Source: JACQKA01 sp964462785 (lineage in GTDB: Bacteria > Patescibacteriota > Minisyncoccia > Phycocordibacterales > UBA2100). Taken from it: a DNA stretch of 52,228 nucleotides. Position 1 is the stretch's first letter; each line of letters starts with the position of its first letter. The stretch is from positions 1-52,228 of the forward strand of contig CAYWZA010000007.1 of the NCBI GenBank assembly GCA_964462785.1, in the 5' to 3' direction. The notes under the pieces were generated by a model, which was not told the origin of the DNA, ran no database searches, and worked only from the letters and a program-made list of their open reading frames with translations. A program made the position numbers and the translations under genes. Positions 42,679-50,302 of the stretch are shown here, in pieces.

Positions 42679-44103
42679 ATGGCTACATCGGATGTGCGCA
42701 TTCCGCCCCAGGATCTCGACACGGAGCGGGCGTTGCTGGGCGCGATCATGCTCAATCCGAGCGCAATGTATGAGATTGCCGACATTCTTTCTGCAGAATC
42801 TTTCTACGCCGCAAAGCACAAAACCATTTACGACGCGATGTTGAGCTTGTATGCGCGCGGCGAGCCCGTGGATCTCGTTTCTCTCTCGGCACGTCTCAAA
42901 GAAAAAAAGGCGCTCGATAAAGTGGGCGGCAATACCTACCTTTCTGATCTAGTGGGCGTTACCGTCTCACCGAGTTCGGCACGTCATTACGCACAGGTCA
43001 TTCAGGCAAAAGGCGTGCTGCGCAATTTGATTGCCGTTGCTGATGAAATTTCACAGCTTGGGTTTCAGGAAGACCGTGACATTGAGGAGGTGCTCAATGA
43101 CGCGCAATCGAAAGTCTTTCGTATTGCAAACAGCGCCTCGCTTCGCAAATTTACCGATCTGCGCACCGAGCTGCGCGAGACGTGGGAGCGTGTCGAGCGT
43201 TTGAGCCAATCGAAAGGTGAGCTGCGCGGAGTGCCATCGGGATTCGTACAGCTCGACAACAAGCTCGCTGGATTCCAACGGGCAGATCTTATCATCCTCG
43301 CCGCACGACCTTCGATGGGTAAAACCTCCCTTGCACTTGATATTGCGCGCCGCGTGGCGGTGGAACACAAAACGCCCGTCGGCGTGTTCTCGCTCGAAAT
43401 GAGCGCGCAGCAGCTTACTGAGCGCATGCTTGCAGCGACGTCGTACGTCGATGCGTGGAAACTGCGCACCGGAAAAGGGCTCACCGAGAGGGACTATGAA
43501 AATCTGCAGCACGCGATCGGCGTCCTCGACGAAGCGCCGCTGTATATAGATGACAACGCAAGCAGTACCGTGCTTTCCATGCGCGCAACCGCGCGTCGTC
43601 TCAAGGCAGAAAAAGGCTTGGGACTCGTCATCATCGATTACCTCCAGCTTGCAGCGCCTACGAACACCCGCGCCAGCGATTCAATGGTGCAGCAGGTGAC
43701 AGAAATTTCACGCGGTCTCAAAGCGATGGCGCGCGAGCTTGATGTGCCAATCATCGCGCTTTCACAGCTCTCGCGCGAGGTGGAGAAGCGCGGCGGACGC
43801 CCCAAGCTCTCCGATCTGCGCGAGTCCGGCTCAATCGAACAGGACGCAGACGTGGTGATGTTTATTCACCGGGAGGACAAGGACAAGCGCTATCAGGAAA
43901 GTGGCGAAGTTGATAATGGATTCTCAAATGATTTTCGAAAGGAGTTTGTCGATGTCGAAGTCATTATCGCCAAGCACAGAAATGGTCCTGTCGGCACAGT
44001 GAAGCTCAAATTTAAGGAAGACCAGACCCGCTTCGAAAGTGTTACCGATGAATCCACATCAACATACAGCGACGGGCCGGAAACGATGGTCGAGGAGAAC
44101 TAA
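42679..44103 (+). CDS. dnaB: Replicative DNA helicase DnaB
   Basis: Protein of 474 aa. The N-terminal collar domain begins DVRIPPQDLDTERALLGAIM; the RecA-like domain has Walker A ARPSMGKTSLALDIARR, Walker B VIIDYLQLA and the arginine-finger region LSREVEKRGGRPKLSDLRESGSIEQDADVV. It unwinds DNA at the replication fork. The ATG at 42679 is the family start. It opens the plus-strand stretch of the window and is followed by recR. Confidence 0.96.
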   Translation: MATSDVRIPPQDLDTERALLGAIMLNPSAMYEIADILSAESFYAAKHKTIYDAMLSLYARGEPVDLVSLSARLKEKKALDKVGGNTYLSDLVGVTVSPSSARHYAQVIQAKGVLRNLIAVADEISQLGFQEDRDIEEVLNDAQSKVFRIANSASLRKFTDLRTELRETWERVERLSQSKGELRGVPSGFVQLDNKLAGFQRADLIILAARPSMGKTSLALDIARRVAVEHKTPVGVFSLEMSAQQLTERMLAATSYVDAWKLRTGKGLTERDYENLQHAIGVLDEAPLYIDDNASSTVLSMRATARRLKAEKGLGLVIIDYLQLAAPTNTRASDSMVQQVTEISRGLKAMARELDVPIIALSQLSREVEKRGGRPKLSDLRESGSIEQDADVVMFIHREDKDKRYQESGEVDNGFSNDFRKEFVDVEVIIAKHRNGPVGTVKLKFKEDQTRFESVTDESTSTYSDGPETMVEEN

Positions 44104-44158
44104 ATGCACCCGATTGCTCGTTGTGAGCGGCGAACTTCCTTTTTGGTACAATGCAGCA

Positions 44159-44755
44159 ATGGATGCAATTGAGCGACTGGCAGCATTATTTGAAAAATTT
44201 CCGGGGATCGGTCCGCGGCAGGCAGGGCGTTTTGTGCATTACCTGCTGCGCTCATCGCCGGCGTTGCGCGATGAGCTTGTGCGCGGTATTGCAGCCCTCG
44301 GCAAGGAAGTGCGCCAGTGCAACGAATGCCGCCGATATCACGACGGTGCGCAGGCACTTTGCAGCCGCTGTGCGAGCACGAGCCGCGACCACACACTCCT
44401 TATGATCGTTGCGACAGATGCTGATGCAGATGCAATCGAACGCTCACACACATATAACGGCACCTATTTCATATTGGGAGGCACCGTCGCCTTGGGAAAC
44501 GAAAAAAACCCGCGCATACGTGAAAACGAATTGGTGACCTGTGTAAAAAAGCGTCTAGAAAAATTGAAGGAGATCATCCTGGCATTTCCGGCGAATGTAG
44601 AGGGTGACACCACCGCCGAGCGCGTGCGCGATCTGCTTTCACCACTCACCCATGGCATAGCTATCAGTGCGCTCGGGCGCGGTCTCTCGACCGGCGCCGA
44701 GCTTGAATACGTCGACCCCGACACCATCAAAAACGCCCTTACGAATCGAGGTTGA
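44159..44755 (+). CDS. recR: Recombination mediator protein RecR
   Basis: Protein of 198 aa. Helix-hairpin-helix FPGIGPRQAGRFVHYLL, C4 zinc finger CNECRRYHDGAQALCSRC and a Toprim domain (LMIVATDADADAIERSHTYNGTYFILGG). The final GLSTGAELEYVDPDTIKNAL is typical. It loads RecA with RecO at gaps. A TACAAT box lies 6 bases before the ATG, which decides the start at 44159 over an upstream in-frame extension that overlaps dnaB. No recF or recO here. Confidence 0.95.
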   Translation: MDAIERLAALFEKFPGIGPRQAGRFVHYLLRSSPALRDELVRGIAALGKEVRQCNECRRYHDGAQALCSRCASTSRDHTLLMIVATDADADAIERSHTYNGTYFILGGTVALGNEKNPRIRENELVTCVKKRLEKLKEIILAFPANVEGDTTAERVRDLLSPLTHGIAISALGRGLSTGAELEYVDPDTIKNALTNRG

Positions 44756-44807
44756 TGCGTGGAGTAAAGTTCGTTATGGTATTGAAAGGCGTTGGAAGGA
44801 GACTGTC

Positions 44808-45011
44808 ATGGGAAATGCGATTACCTCCTTACTCAACGGTGTAGCTACTGGTGTATCGCTGTACCTGGGACTGAGTTATGTGATGGACACAGGAGGGGCA
44901 GCATGGCTTGCGTATGCTGGGTTTGGTTTCAACTACATAGTTGTCGTTATCCTTTTGGACATCAAAGACTCACAGGGTGAGGTACGGAGTAAAAAATGCT
45001 CCGCAAAATGA
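44808..45011 (+). CDS. 67-aa membrane protein
   Basis: Short protein with two hydrophobic helices (about 8-27 and 33-50) and a basic C-terminus (RSKKCSAK). A GGAAGGAG ribosome-binding site lies 5-6 bases before the ATG and a very strong terminator follows at once, so it is a genuine unit. No family recognised. It lies between recR and the homogentisate gene cluster. Confidence 0.65.
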   Translation: MGNAITSLLNGVATGVSLYLGLSYVMDTGGAAWLAYAGFGFNYIVVVILLDIKDSQGEVRSKKCSAK

Positions 45012-45020
45012 TCAGTGCAG

Positions 45021-45056
45021 GACCCCGCCTTGGGAAACCAAGGCGGGGTCGTTTTT
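45021..45056 (+). terminator. Strong terminator with GAAA loop
   Basis: 13-bp stem (45021-45033 / 45038-45050) with a GAAA tetraloop and a run of six T. It insulates the plus-strand small gene from the convergent hmgA-like gene. Confidence 0.92.
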
Positions 45057-45060
45057 TACT

Positions 45061-46251
45061 TCAAGCTTTGCGGGCTTGATACTCCTCCCAGCCGTCGAGC
45101 CACGAGCGCTCGTAGCCAGGGACCAGAATTTTTCTCGCATCTTCGCAAACGTGCAGTGGTTTGCGCGTTTCAAACATAATCGCAAGATCGTCCACCCACG
45201 GAATCTCTTTCGGCGATGCAGGGCGCTTCCATGCTTCGAATGCTGCCATCTGTGGCCCGTGCCAGATGCCCTGCGGATGCAATGTTGCCGTGCCGCTGTC
45301 ACCCACGCCGCCTGCACTTCCCTTCCGCGCGTCATATTCTTTAGCGTAGAAAAGAAATTCCTCCATGTTGTTGAGGTGGTGGTACGGCAGCGAATGCACG
45401 AAACGCGGTCCAAGTACCGACACTACTACTGATGCATCGGGTGATGCGAGCAGAGCAAAGTTCGATGGATCTGGATGGATGGATTGAACGTAAGAAAAGT
45501 TCAATTTTGACGAGTGTATCGCAAATGGATACGGTGCTCCTTTCCACGCCACACACAAGAATGGTGTGTATGCGTATTCAAGATAGCTCCATTTTCCATT
45601 TCGCTTTACATACTCCACACGGTAATCAGGACCTCCCTCGGGGGGATACGGCTCCGGAATGCGCATCGCAGACTCGTTGAAGGGTATGTCAGTGTTGTCA
45701 TACGGTCTTCGCATCGGAAGACGTAATCCACTGGCAGTCTCAATGCCGATCATCCTCGTGTAGGTCTTGGCATCGAAACATGACAATGCGTGTCGGGGGA
45801 TGTACACGAAGTCTCCGGTTTTGTATGAAAGTTTTCCGAAATCAGTGTCGCAGTGACCGCATCCTTCGTATACGTACCACAGGCAATCCGCATCGATATT
45901 CCGTATGGAATGTGAATTCATGTTTTCAACGAGCACGAGTGTGACCACCGCAGTGCCATCATCTGTCGAAATCAGCGGTTGCGGAAAGTAGTCGCTTTCT
46001 ACATCACGCACTCGAAACGCTCGCGGGACGAGATCACTCTCCTCGTCATGTTCAAACACGGTACGCGATGCCGCGTCACGGGCGCGTCTGATGTTCTTTA
46101 TTACCGTCGGCGGTTTCGAGAGCAGCATCTCGACTTCAAAGCCCATCATCTTTGCCGTGTGTAACTCGCCCTGCGGAGACCCGTCCATGTTTTCAGTTTT
46201 TGCATGGGGGCTCGTCATTTCCCTTCTGGGAAATTCCCGTACGTAATCCAT
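45061..46251 (-). CDS. hmgA: Homogentisate 1,2-dioxygenase
   Basis: Protein of 396 aa, cupin family, the shorter bacterial form. It opens the ring of homogentisate with O2 to give maleylacetoacetate. Iron ligands can be placed: His in PYHHLNNMEEFLFYA, the following Glu, and His in HPQGIWHGPQ. CFDAKTYTRMIGIE and GCGHCDTDFGKLSYKTGDFVYIPR are typical. AGGAGT lies about 10 bases before the ATG. It is divergent from the fumarylacetoacetase gene over a 74-bp region. With HPPD, MAI and FAH it completes the homogentisate route. Confidence 0.85.
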   Translation of the reverse strand: MDYVREFPRREMTSPHAKTENMDGSPQGELHTAKMMGFEVEMLLSKPPTVIKNIRRARDAASRTVFEHDEESDLVPRAFRVRDVESDYFPQPLISTDDGTAVVTLVLVENMNSHSIRNIDADCLWYVYEGCGHCDTDFGKLSYKTGDFVYIPRHALSCFDAKTYTRMIGIETASGLRLPMRRPYDNTDIPFNESAMRIPEPYPPEGGPDYRVEYVKRNGKWSYLEYAYTPFLCVAWKGAPYPFAIHSSKLNFSYVQSIHPDPSNFALLASPDASVVVSVLGPRFVHSLPYHHLNNMEEFLFYAKEYDARKGSAGGVGDSGTATLHPQGIWHGPQMAAFEAWKRPASPKEIPWVDDLAIMFETRKPLHVCEDARKILVPGYERSWLDGWEEYQARKA

Positions 46252-46267
46252 TTTTCTGTCACTCCTG

Positions 46268-46296
46268 TTGATACTTCTTAAAACCTATTGTATAAA
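46268..46296 (+). promoter_or_regulatory. Promoter of the FAH gene in the divergent hmgA-FAH region
   Basis: TTGATA (46268-46273), 17-bp spacer, TATAAA (46291-46296), then a leader with AAGGAG before the ATG at 46326. This is the best-matching sigma-70 promoter in the window. The hmgA promoter must lie in the same 74 bp on the other strand, so joint control is likely. Confidence 0.7.
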
Positions 46297-46325
46297 TTAT
46301 AGTTAGTCAATGAAGGAGTACGTGC

Positions 46326-47099
46326 ATGCTTGAAGACAGGCACCCCGCCGCAAAAAGCAGGCGGTATATACGCGATTGCATAGGTTTCGAAAAACATATG
46401 CGGCAAATCCGCGCGCGCCGCGGCGAGCAGATCCCGTCGCAGTGGTACCAGCGTCCTTATTTTTACGCGCTCTCGATTCAGCGTGAAAAGATGCGCGCAC
46501 ATGGTGACAAAATCTATTTTCCAGGCTGCGTGCAAAAACGCGACTATGAATTTGAGATTCTGGGCATTCATCTCAAGCCGATCTACACCCGCAATATCCA
46601 GGTCGCCATTGAGCACGTCCGGAACAACATGCTGTTCTGCATCTTCAACGACCTCAGCTGCCGGGATTATCAGGCGCTCGATTCGGCGCTCCCTTTGGGA
46701 GTGACGTGTTCGAAGGGTATGGCAGACAAAGCTTTTGGTCCGGTCTGCCTTTATGGGCGAGAGCTCAATATGGATGAACACGGGGTGTTCAATCTACGGA
46801 TGTCGCTGGAAGTGAATGGCGAGCAGCGCTGCAAGGCAAATTTTAATTCCATATATTTCACCGATCCCGAAACGGGTACGCGAAAGAATTGGTCATTTGC
46901 AGAAGTCATTACGTGGTCTGGGCACATGCACCAAGGCTTCGAGACGGGAGACCTCATGGGCTCAGGCACTGTTGGAGACGGCTGCATCGCTGAGCACTCC
47001 GATACAGTGCCGTGGCTTAAGGACGGAGATGCGGTGAGTATGACCGTGGAGAAATTGGGCACCCTGACCAATACTGTCTCCACGTATGCTGATATGTAG
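46326..47099 (+). CDS. Fumarylacetoacetate hydrolase family protein (FAH)
   Basis: Protein of 257 aa. Metal-site and core motifs of the FAH fold are visible: KRDYEFEILGI (DxExE), FNDLSCRDYQ, SKGMADKAFGPVCL and GSGTVGDG. It splits fumarylacetoacetate to fumarate and acetoacetate, or acts on a close analogue; the FAH family is broad, so the exact substrate rests on its place beside hmgA, HPPD and MAI. It is shorter than animal FAH (about 420 aa) because the N-terminal domain is absent. AAGGAG lies 8 bases before the ATG. Confidence 0.8.
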   Translation: MLEDRHPAAKSRRYIRDCIGFEKHMRQIRARRGEQIPSQWYQRPYFYALSIQREKMRAHGDKIYFPGCVQKRDYEFEILGIHLKPIYTRNIQVAIEHVRNNMLFCIFNDLSCRDYQALDSALPLGVTCSKGMADKAFGPVCLYGRELNMDEHGVFNLRMSLEVNGEQRCKANFNSIYFTDPETGTRKNWSFAEVITWSGHMHQGFETGDLMGSGTVGDGCIAEHSDTVPWLKDGDAVSMTVEKLGTLTNTVSTYADM

Positions 47100-47108
47100 T
47101 GCATGAAG

Positions 47109-47140
47109 AAGCCCCATTCGAATCCGAATGGGGCTTTGCT
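47109..47140. terminator. Bidirectional terminator between FAH and HPPD genes
   Basis: Perfect 12-bp stem AAGCCCCATTCG / CGAATGGGGCTT with loop AATC (47121-47124). Followed by TGCTTTT on plus and preceded by AAG-type T run on minus. It serves both convergent genes. Confidence 0.85.
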
Positions 47141-47141
47141 T

Positions 47142-48263
47142 TTACAACAATCCTTTTTTCTTTTGATCAATTTCAAGTGCCTCAAAGAGCGACTTGAAAT
47201 TCCGAACGCCAAAACCTCTCGATCCTTTACGCTCGATGATTTCAAAGAATATCGTCGGGCGATCCACCATAAATTTGCTGAAGATCTGGAGTAGGTAGCC
47301 GTCTTCGTCGCAGTCAGCCAGAATACCAAGCCGTGCCAGAGCATCGTAATCGACGTTGTAGCTCGATCCGAAACGTGCACGCACCTCGTCGTAATACGAC
47401 TGCGGCCATGTATCGAGAAACTCAATGCCGCGCGCTTTAAGCTCGGTGACGGTCGCAATGATGTCATCTGTTTCAAGCGCAATGTGCTGCACGCCTGCAC
47501 CGCGATTGTAATTTAGATACATGCGAATCTGGTCTTGTGGCGCGCGACCATCGGGGAGGAGACGTAAATTCGCTGCGGGTTCGTTGATCGGGAATTTCAA
47601 TATCCCCGTGTCATTCCACATCACTATGCTCATCAGCGCTGAATACTCTGCAAGAATTTCCTTGTCGGAAAATCGTACGAGATCCACCATGCCAAGAACA
47701 CGCGCATAGTACTTAGCCCAAAATTCCATCTGACCGAGCTCGACGTTACCGACGATATGATCAAATGCCTTGAGTCCCATATTGGGAACTGGGGGTCTTG
47801 TGTATGGCACATATCCGGGCAGAAATGGTCCGGTGTAGTCGATGTTTTCGATGAGCGAGTGCGCCACCTCACCGTACGTCCCGATCTTTGCGATTACCAC
47901 ACGCCCGTGCTCATCCCCGTATGTTTCCGGTGATTGGATCAAAATGGCACCGCGCTGCTTTGCAATGTTAAATGCTTCGATAGCATCGGGCACTTGCAAT
48001 GCAATATCCCGCACAAAATCGCCATGCTCACGCACTTGGCGCGCAATTTTTGACTCGGGGCTTAGCGCACCCTTCACAGCGAAACGGATGTTTCCCTGTG
48101 TGTATACTCGTGCCATCTGGTGCCGATCGCCGGTTTCTGTACCACGCGATGCACACGCATTGAAGCCTAAGCCCCGCTCGAGCATATACCCGAATTGCGA
48201 GGCGGATCCTGCGCACACTTCCAGATGATGTATGCCGATAATCGGAAATGGTTGATCCGACAT
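47142..48263 (-). CDS. hppD: 4-hydroxyphenylpyruvate dioxygenase
   Basis: Protein of 373 aa with two vicinal-oxygen-chelate domains. The three iron ligands are placed in the C-terminal half: His in AFDHIVGNVE, His in GVQHIALETDD and Glu in TIFFEIIERKG. The C-terminal DEDGYLLQIFSKFMVDRP and RGFGVRNFKSLFEALE are diagnostic; most HPPDs have GNF where this has RNF. It converts 4-hydroxyphenylpyruvate plus O2 to homogentisate plus CO2. AGGAGGAG precedes the ATG at 48263. It is divergent from the maleylacetoacetate isomerase gene. Confidence 0.92.
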   Translation of the reverse strand: MSDQPFPIIGIHHLEVCAGSASQFGYMLERGLGFNACASRGTETGDRHQMARVYTQGNIRFAVKGALSPESKIARQVREHGDFVRDIALQVPDAIEAFNIAKQRGAILIQSPETYGDEHGRVVIAKIGTYGEVAHSLIENIDYTGPFLPGYVPYTRPPVPNMGLKAFDHIVGNVELGQMEFWAKYYARVLGMVDLVRFSDKEILAEYSALMSIVMWNDTGILKFPINEPAANLRLLPDGRAPQDQIRMYLNYNRGAGVQHIALETDDIIATVTELKARGIEFLDTWPQSYYDEVRARFGSSYNVDYDALARLGILADCDEDGYLLQIFSKFMVDRPTIFFEIIERKGSRGFGVRNFKSLFEALEIDQKKKGLL

Positions 48264-48320
48264 TCTGACTCCTCCTGCTGTTCTCAGCACACCCTACTCT
48301 GCCGCCACCAAAATCGAAAC

Positions 48321-48348
48321 TTGACTTATTGCAAACGGATTGTACTCT
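48321..48348 (+). promoter_or_regulatory. Promoter of the maleylacetoacetate isomerase gene
   Basis: TTGACT (48321-48326), 16-bp spacer, TACTCT (48343-48348), followed by a leader with GGAG before the ATG at 48379. A TACAAT on the opposite strand overlaps it and may serve the HPPD gene. Confidence 0.5.
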
Positions 48349-48378
48349 AACTCCAGGTGAAATGAACCGGAGACATAG

Positions 48379-49026
48379 ATGTACACATTGTATAGCTACT
48401 GGCGCAGCTCGGCATCGTATCGAGTGCACATTGCGCTCAATTTAAAGGGAATTCCCTATACCATTGAGCCAGTCAACATTCTTCTTGAGGAACATAAAGG
48501 TGAGTATCGCACTAGCGTAAACCCCCAGGGGCTTGTGCCGACGCTCATCGAGGACGATGTCTCCCGCACCATCACTCAGTCGCTTGCGATTATTGAATAC
48601 TTGGATGAGAAGTTCCCCGAGCCTGCCCTACTGCCAAAATTTGAATGGCCACGGGCACGAGTACGCGAGCTTGCACAGATTATTGCGTGCGATACTCATC
48701 CGCTGCAGAATAAACGTGTTGGCGATTATTTGAAATGTGTTCTGGGACACGATGCGGAAGAGTCCGCTGCGTGGAATCGAGTCTGGATCGCGCATGGGCT
48801 ACGAGCATACGAAGACATGCTTACCGGCTACGGCTCATTTTCATTTGGCGGTGCACCGAGCATGGCAGACTGTTGCCTTATTCCACAAGTATACAACGCA
48901 TTGCGCTACGAGCTGCCTATCGACTCGTATCCGAAAATCAAGAAAGTCTACGAACACTGCATGGGGCTCGAAGCCTTCCGAAAAGCCTCGCCGGAAAATC
49001 AAAAAGATGCGCCGAGAAAAAAATAG
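48379..49026 (+). CDS. maiA: Maleylacetoacetate isomerase (zeta-class GST)
   Basis: Protein of 215 aa. The N-terminal thioredoxin-like domain has the zeta-class motif YWRSSASYRVHIALNLKG and NPQGLVPTL; the helical C-terminal domain has GGAPSMADCCLIPQVYNA. It isomerises maleylacetoacetate to fumarylacetoacetate with glutathione or a related thiol as cofactor. No glutathione synthesis gene is in the window, so the thiol source is unknown. It lies between HPPD (divergent) and rplU (convergent). Confidence 0.9.
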   Translation: MYTLYSYWRSSASYRVHIALNLKGIPYTIEPVNILLEEHKGEYRTSVNPQGLVPTLIEDDVSRTITQSLAIIEYLDEKFPEPALLPKFEWPRARVRELAQIIACDTHPLQNKRVGDYLKCVLGHDAEESAAWNRVWIAHGLRAYEDMLTGYGSFSFGGAPSMADCCLIPQVYNALRYELPIDSYPKIKKVYEHCMGLEAFRKASPENQKDAPRKK

Positions 49027-49031
49027 CCATC

Positions 49032-49060
49032 AAAAAGCCCGCTTTTACGCGGGCTTCTTT
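49032..49060. terminator. Bidirectional terminator between maiA and rplU
   Basis: 8-bp stem AAGCCCGC / GCGGGCTT (49035-49042 / 49049-49056) with a TTTTAC loop. CTTTCTTT follows on plus and TTTTTG follows on minus. Confidence 0.8.
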
Positions 49061-49062
49061 CT

Positions 49063-49377
49063 TTATGCGACCGAAGTGATTTTCACTTTCGTGAACGGCT
49101 GGCGATGACCGCGTTTTTTGAAGTAGCGACTCTTTTGTTTGTATTTGATGACAGTGATTTTTTTACCGCGATCTGCTTCGAGCACCTCTGCGGCAACCTT
49201 TGCTCCTTTCACGTGTGGCTCACCCACCTTGGTGGCGCCGTCGTCTACGAGGAGCACCTCGTCAAAAGAGACCTTGGCACCCTCCGCCTTGCCCTCAAGT
49301 TTCTCAACAGAAAGCACATCCCCCTCTTTCACGAGGTATTGCTTGCCTCCGGTCTTTATCACAGCCATTTTTGACAT
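49063..49377 (-). CDS. rplU: Large subunit ribosomal protein L21
   Basis: Protein of 104 aa. MAVIKTGGKQYLVKEGDVLSVEKLEG and the C-terminal VIKYKQKSRYFKKRGHRQPFTKVKI are diagnostic. The ATG at 49377 follows a TATACT box by 9 bases; an internal ATG at 49368 gives the textbook N-terminus. The usual partner rpmA is not next to it. Confidence 0.95.
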   Translation of the reverse strand: MSKMAVIKTGGKQYLVKEGDVLSVEKLEGKAEGAKVSFDEVLLVDDGATKVGEPHVKGAKVAAEVLEADRGKKITVIKYKQKSRYFKKRGHRQPFTKVKITSVA

Positions 49378-49433
49378 AGTTGAACGAGTATACCCCAACC
49401 CCGAAAAAAGTCCACTACGTGATGGTATTTCGG

Positions 49434-49646
49434 CTAATACCGCTCTAAATCCATTACGTTTATGTCAGCGTAGCCGGACATCATCGTGGGACCGGCAACC
49501 ATGACGCCCAGAAGCGGCAGTAACACGAGCACGGCGCTCATGACAAGAGTCGCCAGAAAATATTTACGTGTTTTTTCCGCCGATACATAGATCGCATCGA
49601 TTTTTTGATCAATGGCGCTAAGTCGTTTTTCAATATCTTGTGGCAT
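49434..49646 (-). CDS. Small membrane protein
   Basis: Protein of 70 aa: a charged helix (MPQDIEKRLSAIDQKIDAIY), one membrane segment (about 31-53) and a short tail. Small proteins of this plan are frequent in CPR genomes; function unknown. A TATACT box lies exactly 6 bases before the ATG, consistent with a leaderless gene. Confidence 0.6.
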   Translation of the reverse strand: MPQDIEKRLSAIDQKIDAIYVSAEKTRKYFLATLVMSAVLVLLPLLGVMVAGPTMMSGYADINVMDLERY

Positions 49647-49670
49647 GAAAACAGTATATCAGTTTCGGCG

Positions 49671-49688
49671 GGCCCACGGGGAATCGAT
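49671..49688 (-). repeat. Duplicate of the tRNA-Ala 3' end (att-like)
   Basis: The stretch GGCCCACGGGGAATCG repeats the tRNA-Ala 3' end (GGACCCACGGGGAATCG at 49842-49858) with one mismatch. The copies are direct repeats about 170 bp apart. The DNA between them holds an 11-bp stem ATTTTTTGCGC/GCGCAAAAAAT (49754-49780) and ATCCCGC/GCGGGAT (49809-49826), and no gene. Confidence 0.6.
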
Positions 49689-49840
49689 ATGGGGCTTTGT
49701 GTGGTCACAACTCTCGTCGGCTTCCGCCTCCTCGGTCGCGACCCCGCCTCGCGATTTTTTGCGCCAATTGCGCAAAAAATATCGCTCCGGCTTCCACACA
49801 CGCACAAAATCCCGCGCAGGCGGGATATTTGTGTCGTGTG

Positions 49841-49911
49841 TGGACCCACGGGGAATCGGACCCCGCCCTCGTCCATGCCATGGACGCGTAATACCACTTT
49901 ACTATGGGCCC
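49841..49911 (-). tRNA. tRNA-Ala (anticodon GGC)
   Basis: Cloverleaf of 71 nt: acceptor GGGCCCA/TGGGTCC with the G3:U70 identity pair of tRNA-Ala; D arm GTAA-AGTGGTA-TTAC; anticodon arm CGTCC-ATGGCAT-GGACG (GGC); four-base variable loop; T arm CGGGG-TCCGATT-CCCCG. CCA is not encoded. The T loop starts TCC rather than the usual TTC, an odd base at position 55. A hairpin with a T-rich tail downstream can end transcription. It is divergent from tRNA-Arg. Confidence 0.9.
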
Positions 49912-49966
49912 CGCTGGTACAGGTCATTCTAGCAAAACTCTTTTGCTCATGCGATGCTTTACATAC

Positions 49967-50038
49967 GCCTTCGTCGTTCAATGGATAGGATGCCTCCCTC
50001 CGAAGGAGGCGATGCCGGTTCGATTCCGGCCGAAGGCA
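49967..50038 (+). tRNA. tRNA-Arg (anticodon CCG)
   Basis: Cloverleaf of 72 nt: acceptor GCCTTCG/CGAAGGC, D arm GTTC-AATGGATA-GGAT, anticodon arm CCTCC-CTCCGAA-GGAGG (CCG), variable CGAT, T arm GCCGG-TTCGATT-CCGGC. CCA is not encoded (ACAG follows). Reads codon CGG. Its 3' end is duplicated downstream, see the next feature. Confidence 0.95.
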
Positions 50039-50229
50039 CAGCTGAAGCGAAGCGGAAGCTGTGCCTTCGGAGCACAGTGCCTACGCACTGTGCATCCGGA
50101 ATCGAAGCGCCGCAGCGATGTCGAGCGAAGCGAGACCGCGAGGCGTGTCTCGCGGCACTTAGTTTTCTGGAGTGCGTAGCACGAACTGATAACTTAGTGA
50201 CCGTCAGGATCATTCCGGCCGAAGGCACA
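50019..50229 (+). mobile_element. tRNA-Arg 3'-end mini-element with direct and inverted copies
   Basis: ATTCCGGCCGAAGGCACA occurs at the tRNA 3' end (50023-50040) and again exactly at 50212-50229. Between them an inverted version of the tRNA end is split in two: TGTGCCTTCGG (50060-50070) and CCGGAATCGAA (50096-50106), with a hairpin GCACAGTGC-CTAC-GCACTGTGC (50072-50093) in the middle. The first inverted part pairs with the tRNA end to make a 14-bp stem (50030-50043 / 50057-50070). A further hairpin CCGCGAG/CTCGCGG follows. No gene. Confidence 0.65.
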
Positions 50230-50302
50230 AATTTTCAAGAAGATTGGTTGCGCCCAGAAATATTTTGAGTAGGTTTTTGGTAGATTGACGAGAGGCCATC
50301 AT

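Noticed and set aside
44039..44158. RecR starting inside dnaB
   Set aside because: The family start is at 44159, directly after a TACAAT box and 6-base spacer; the longer form overlaps the dnaB 3' end.
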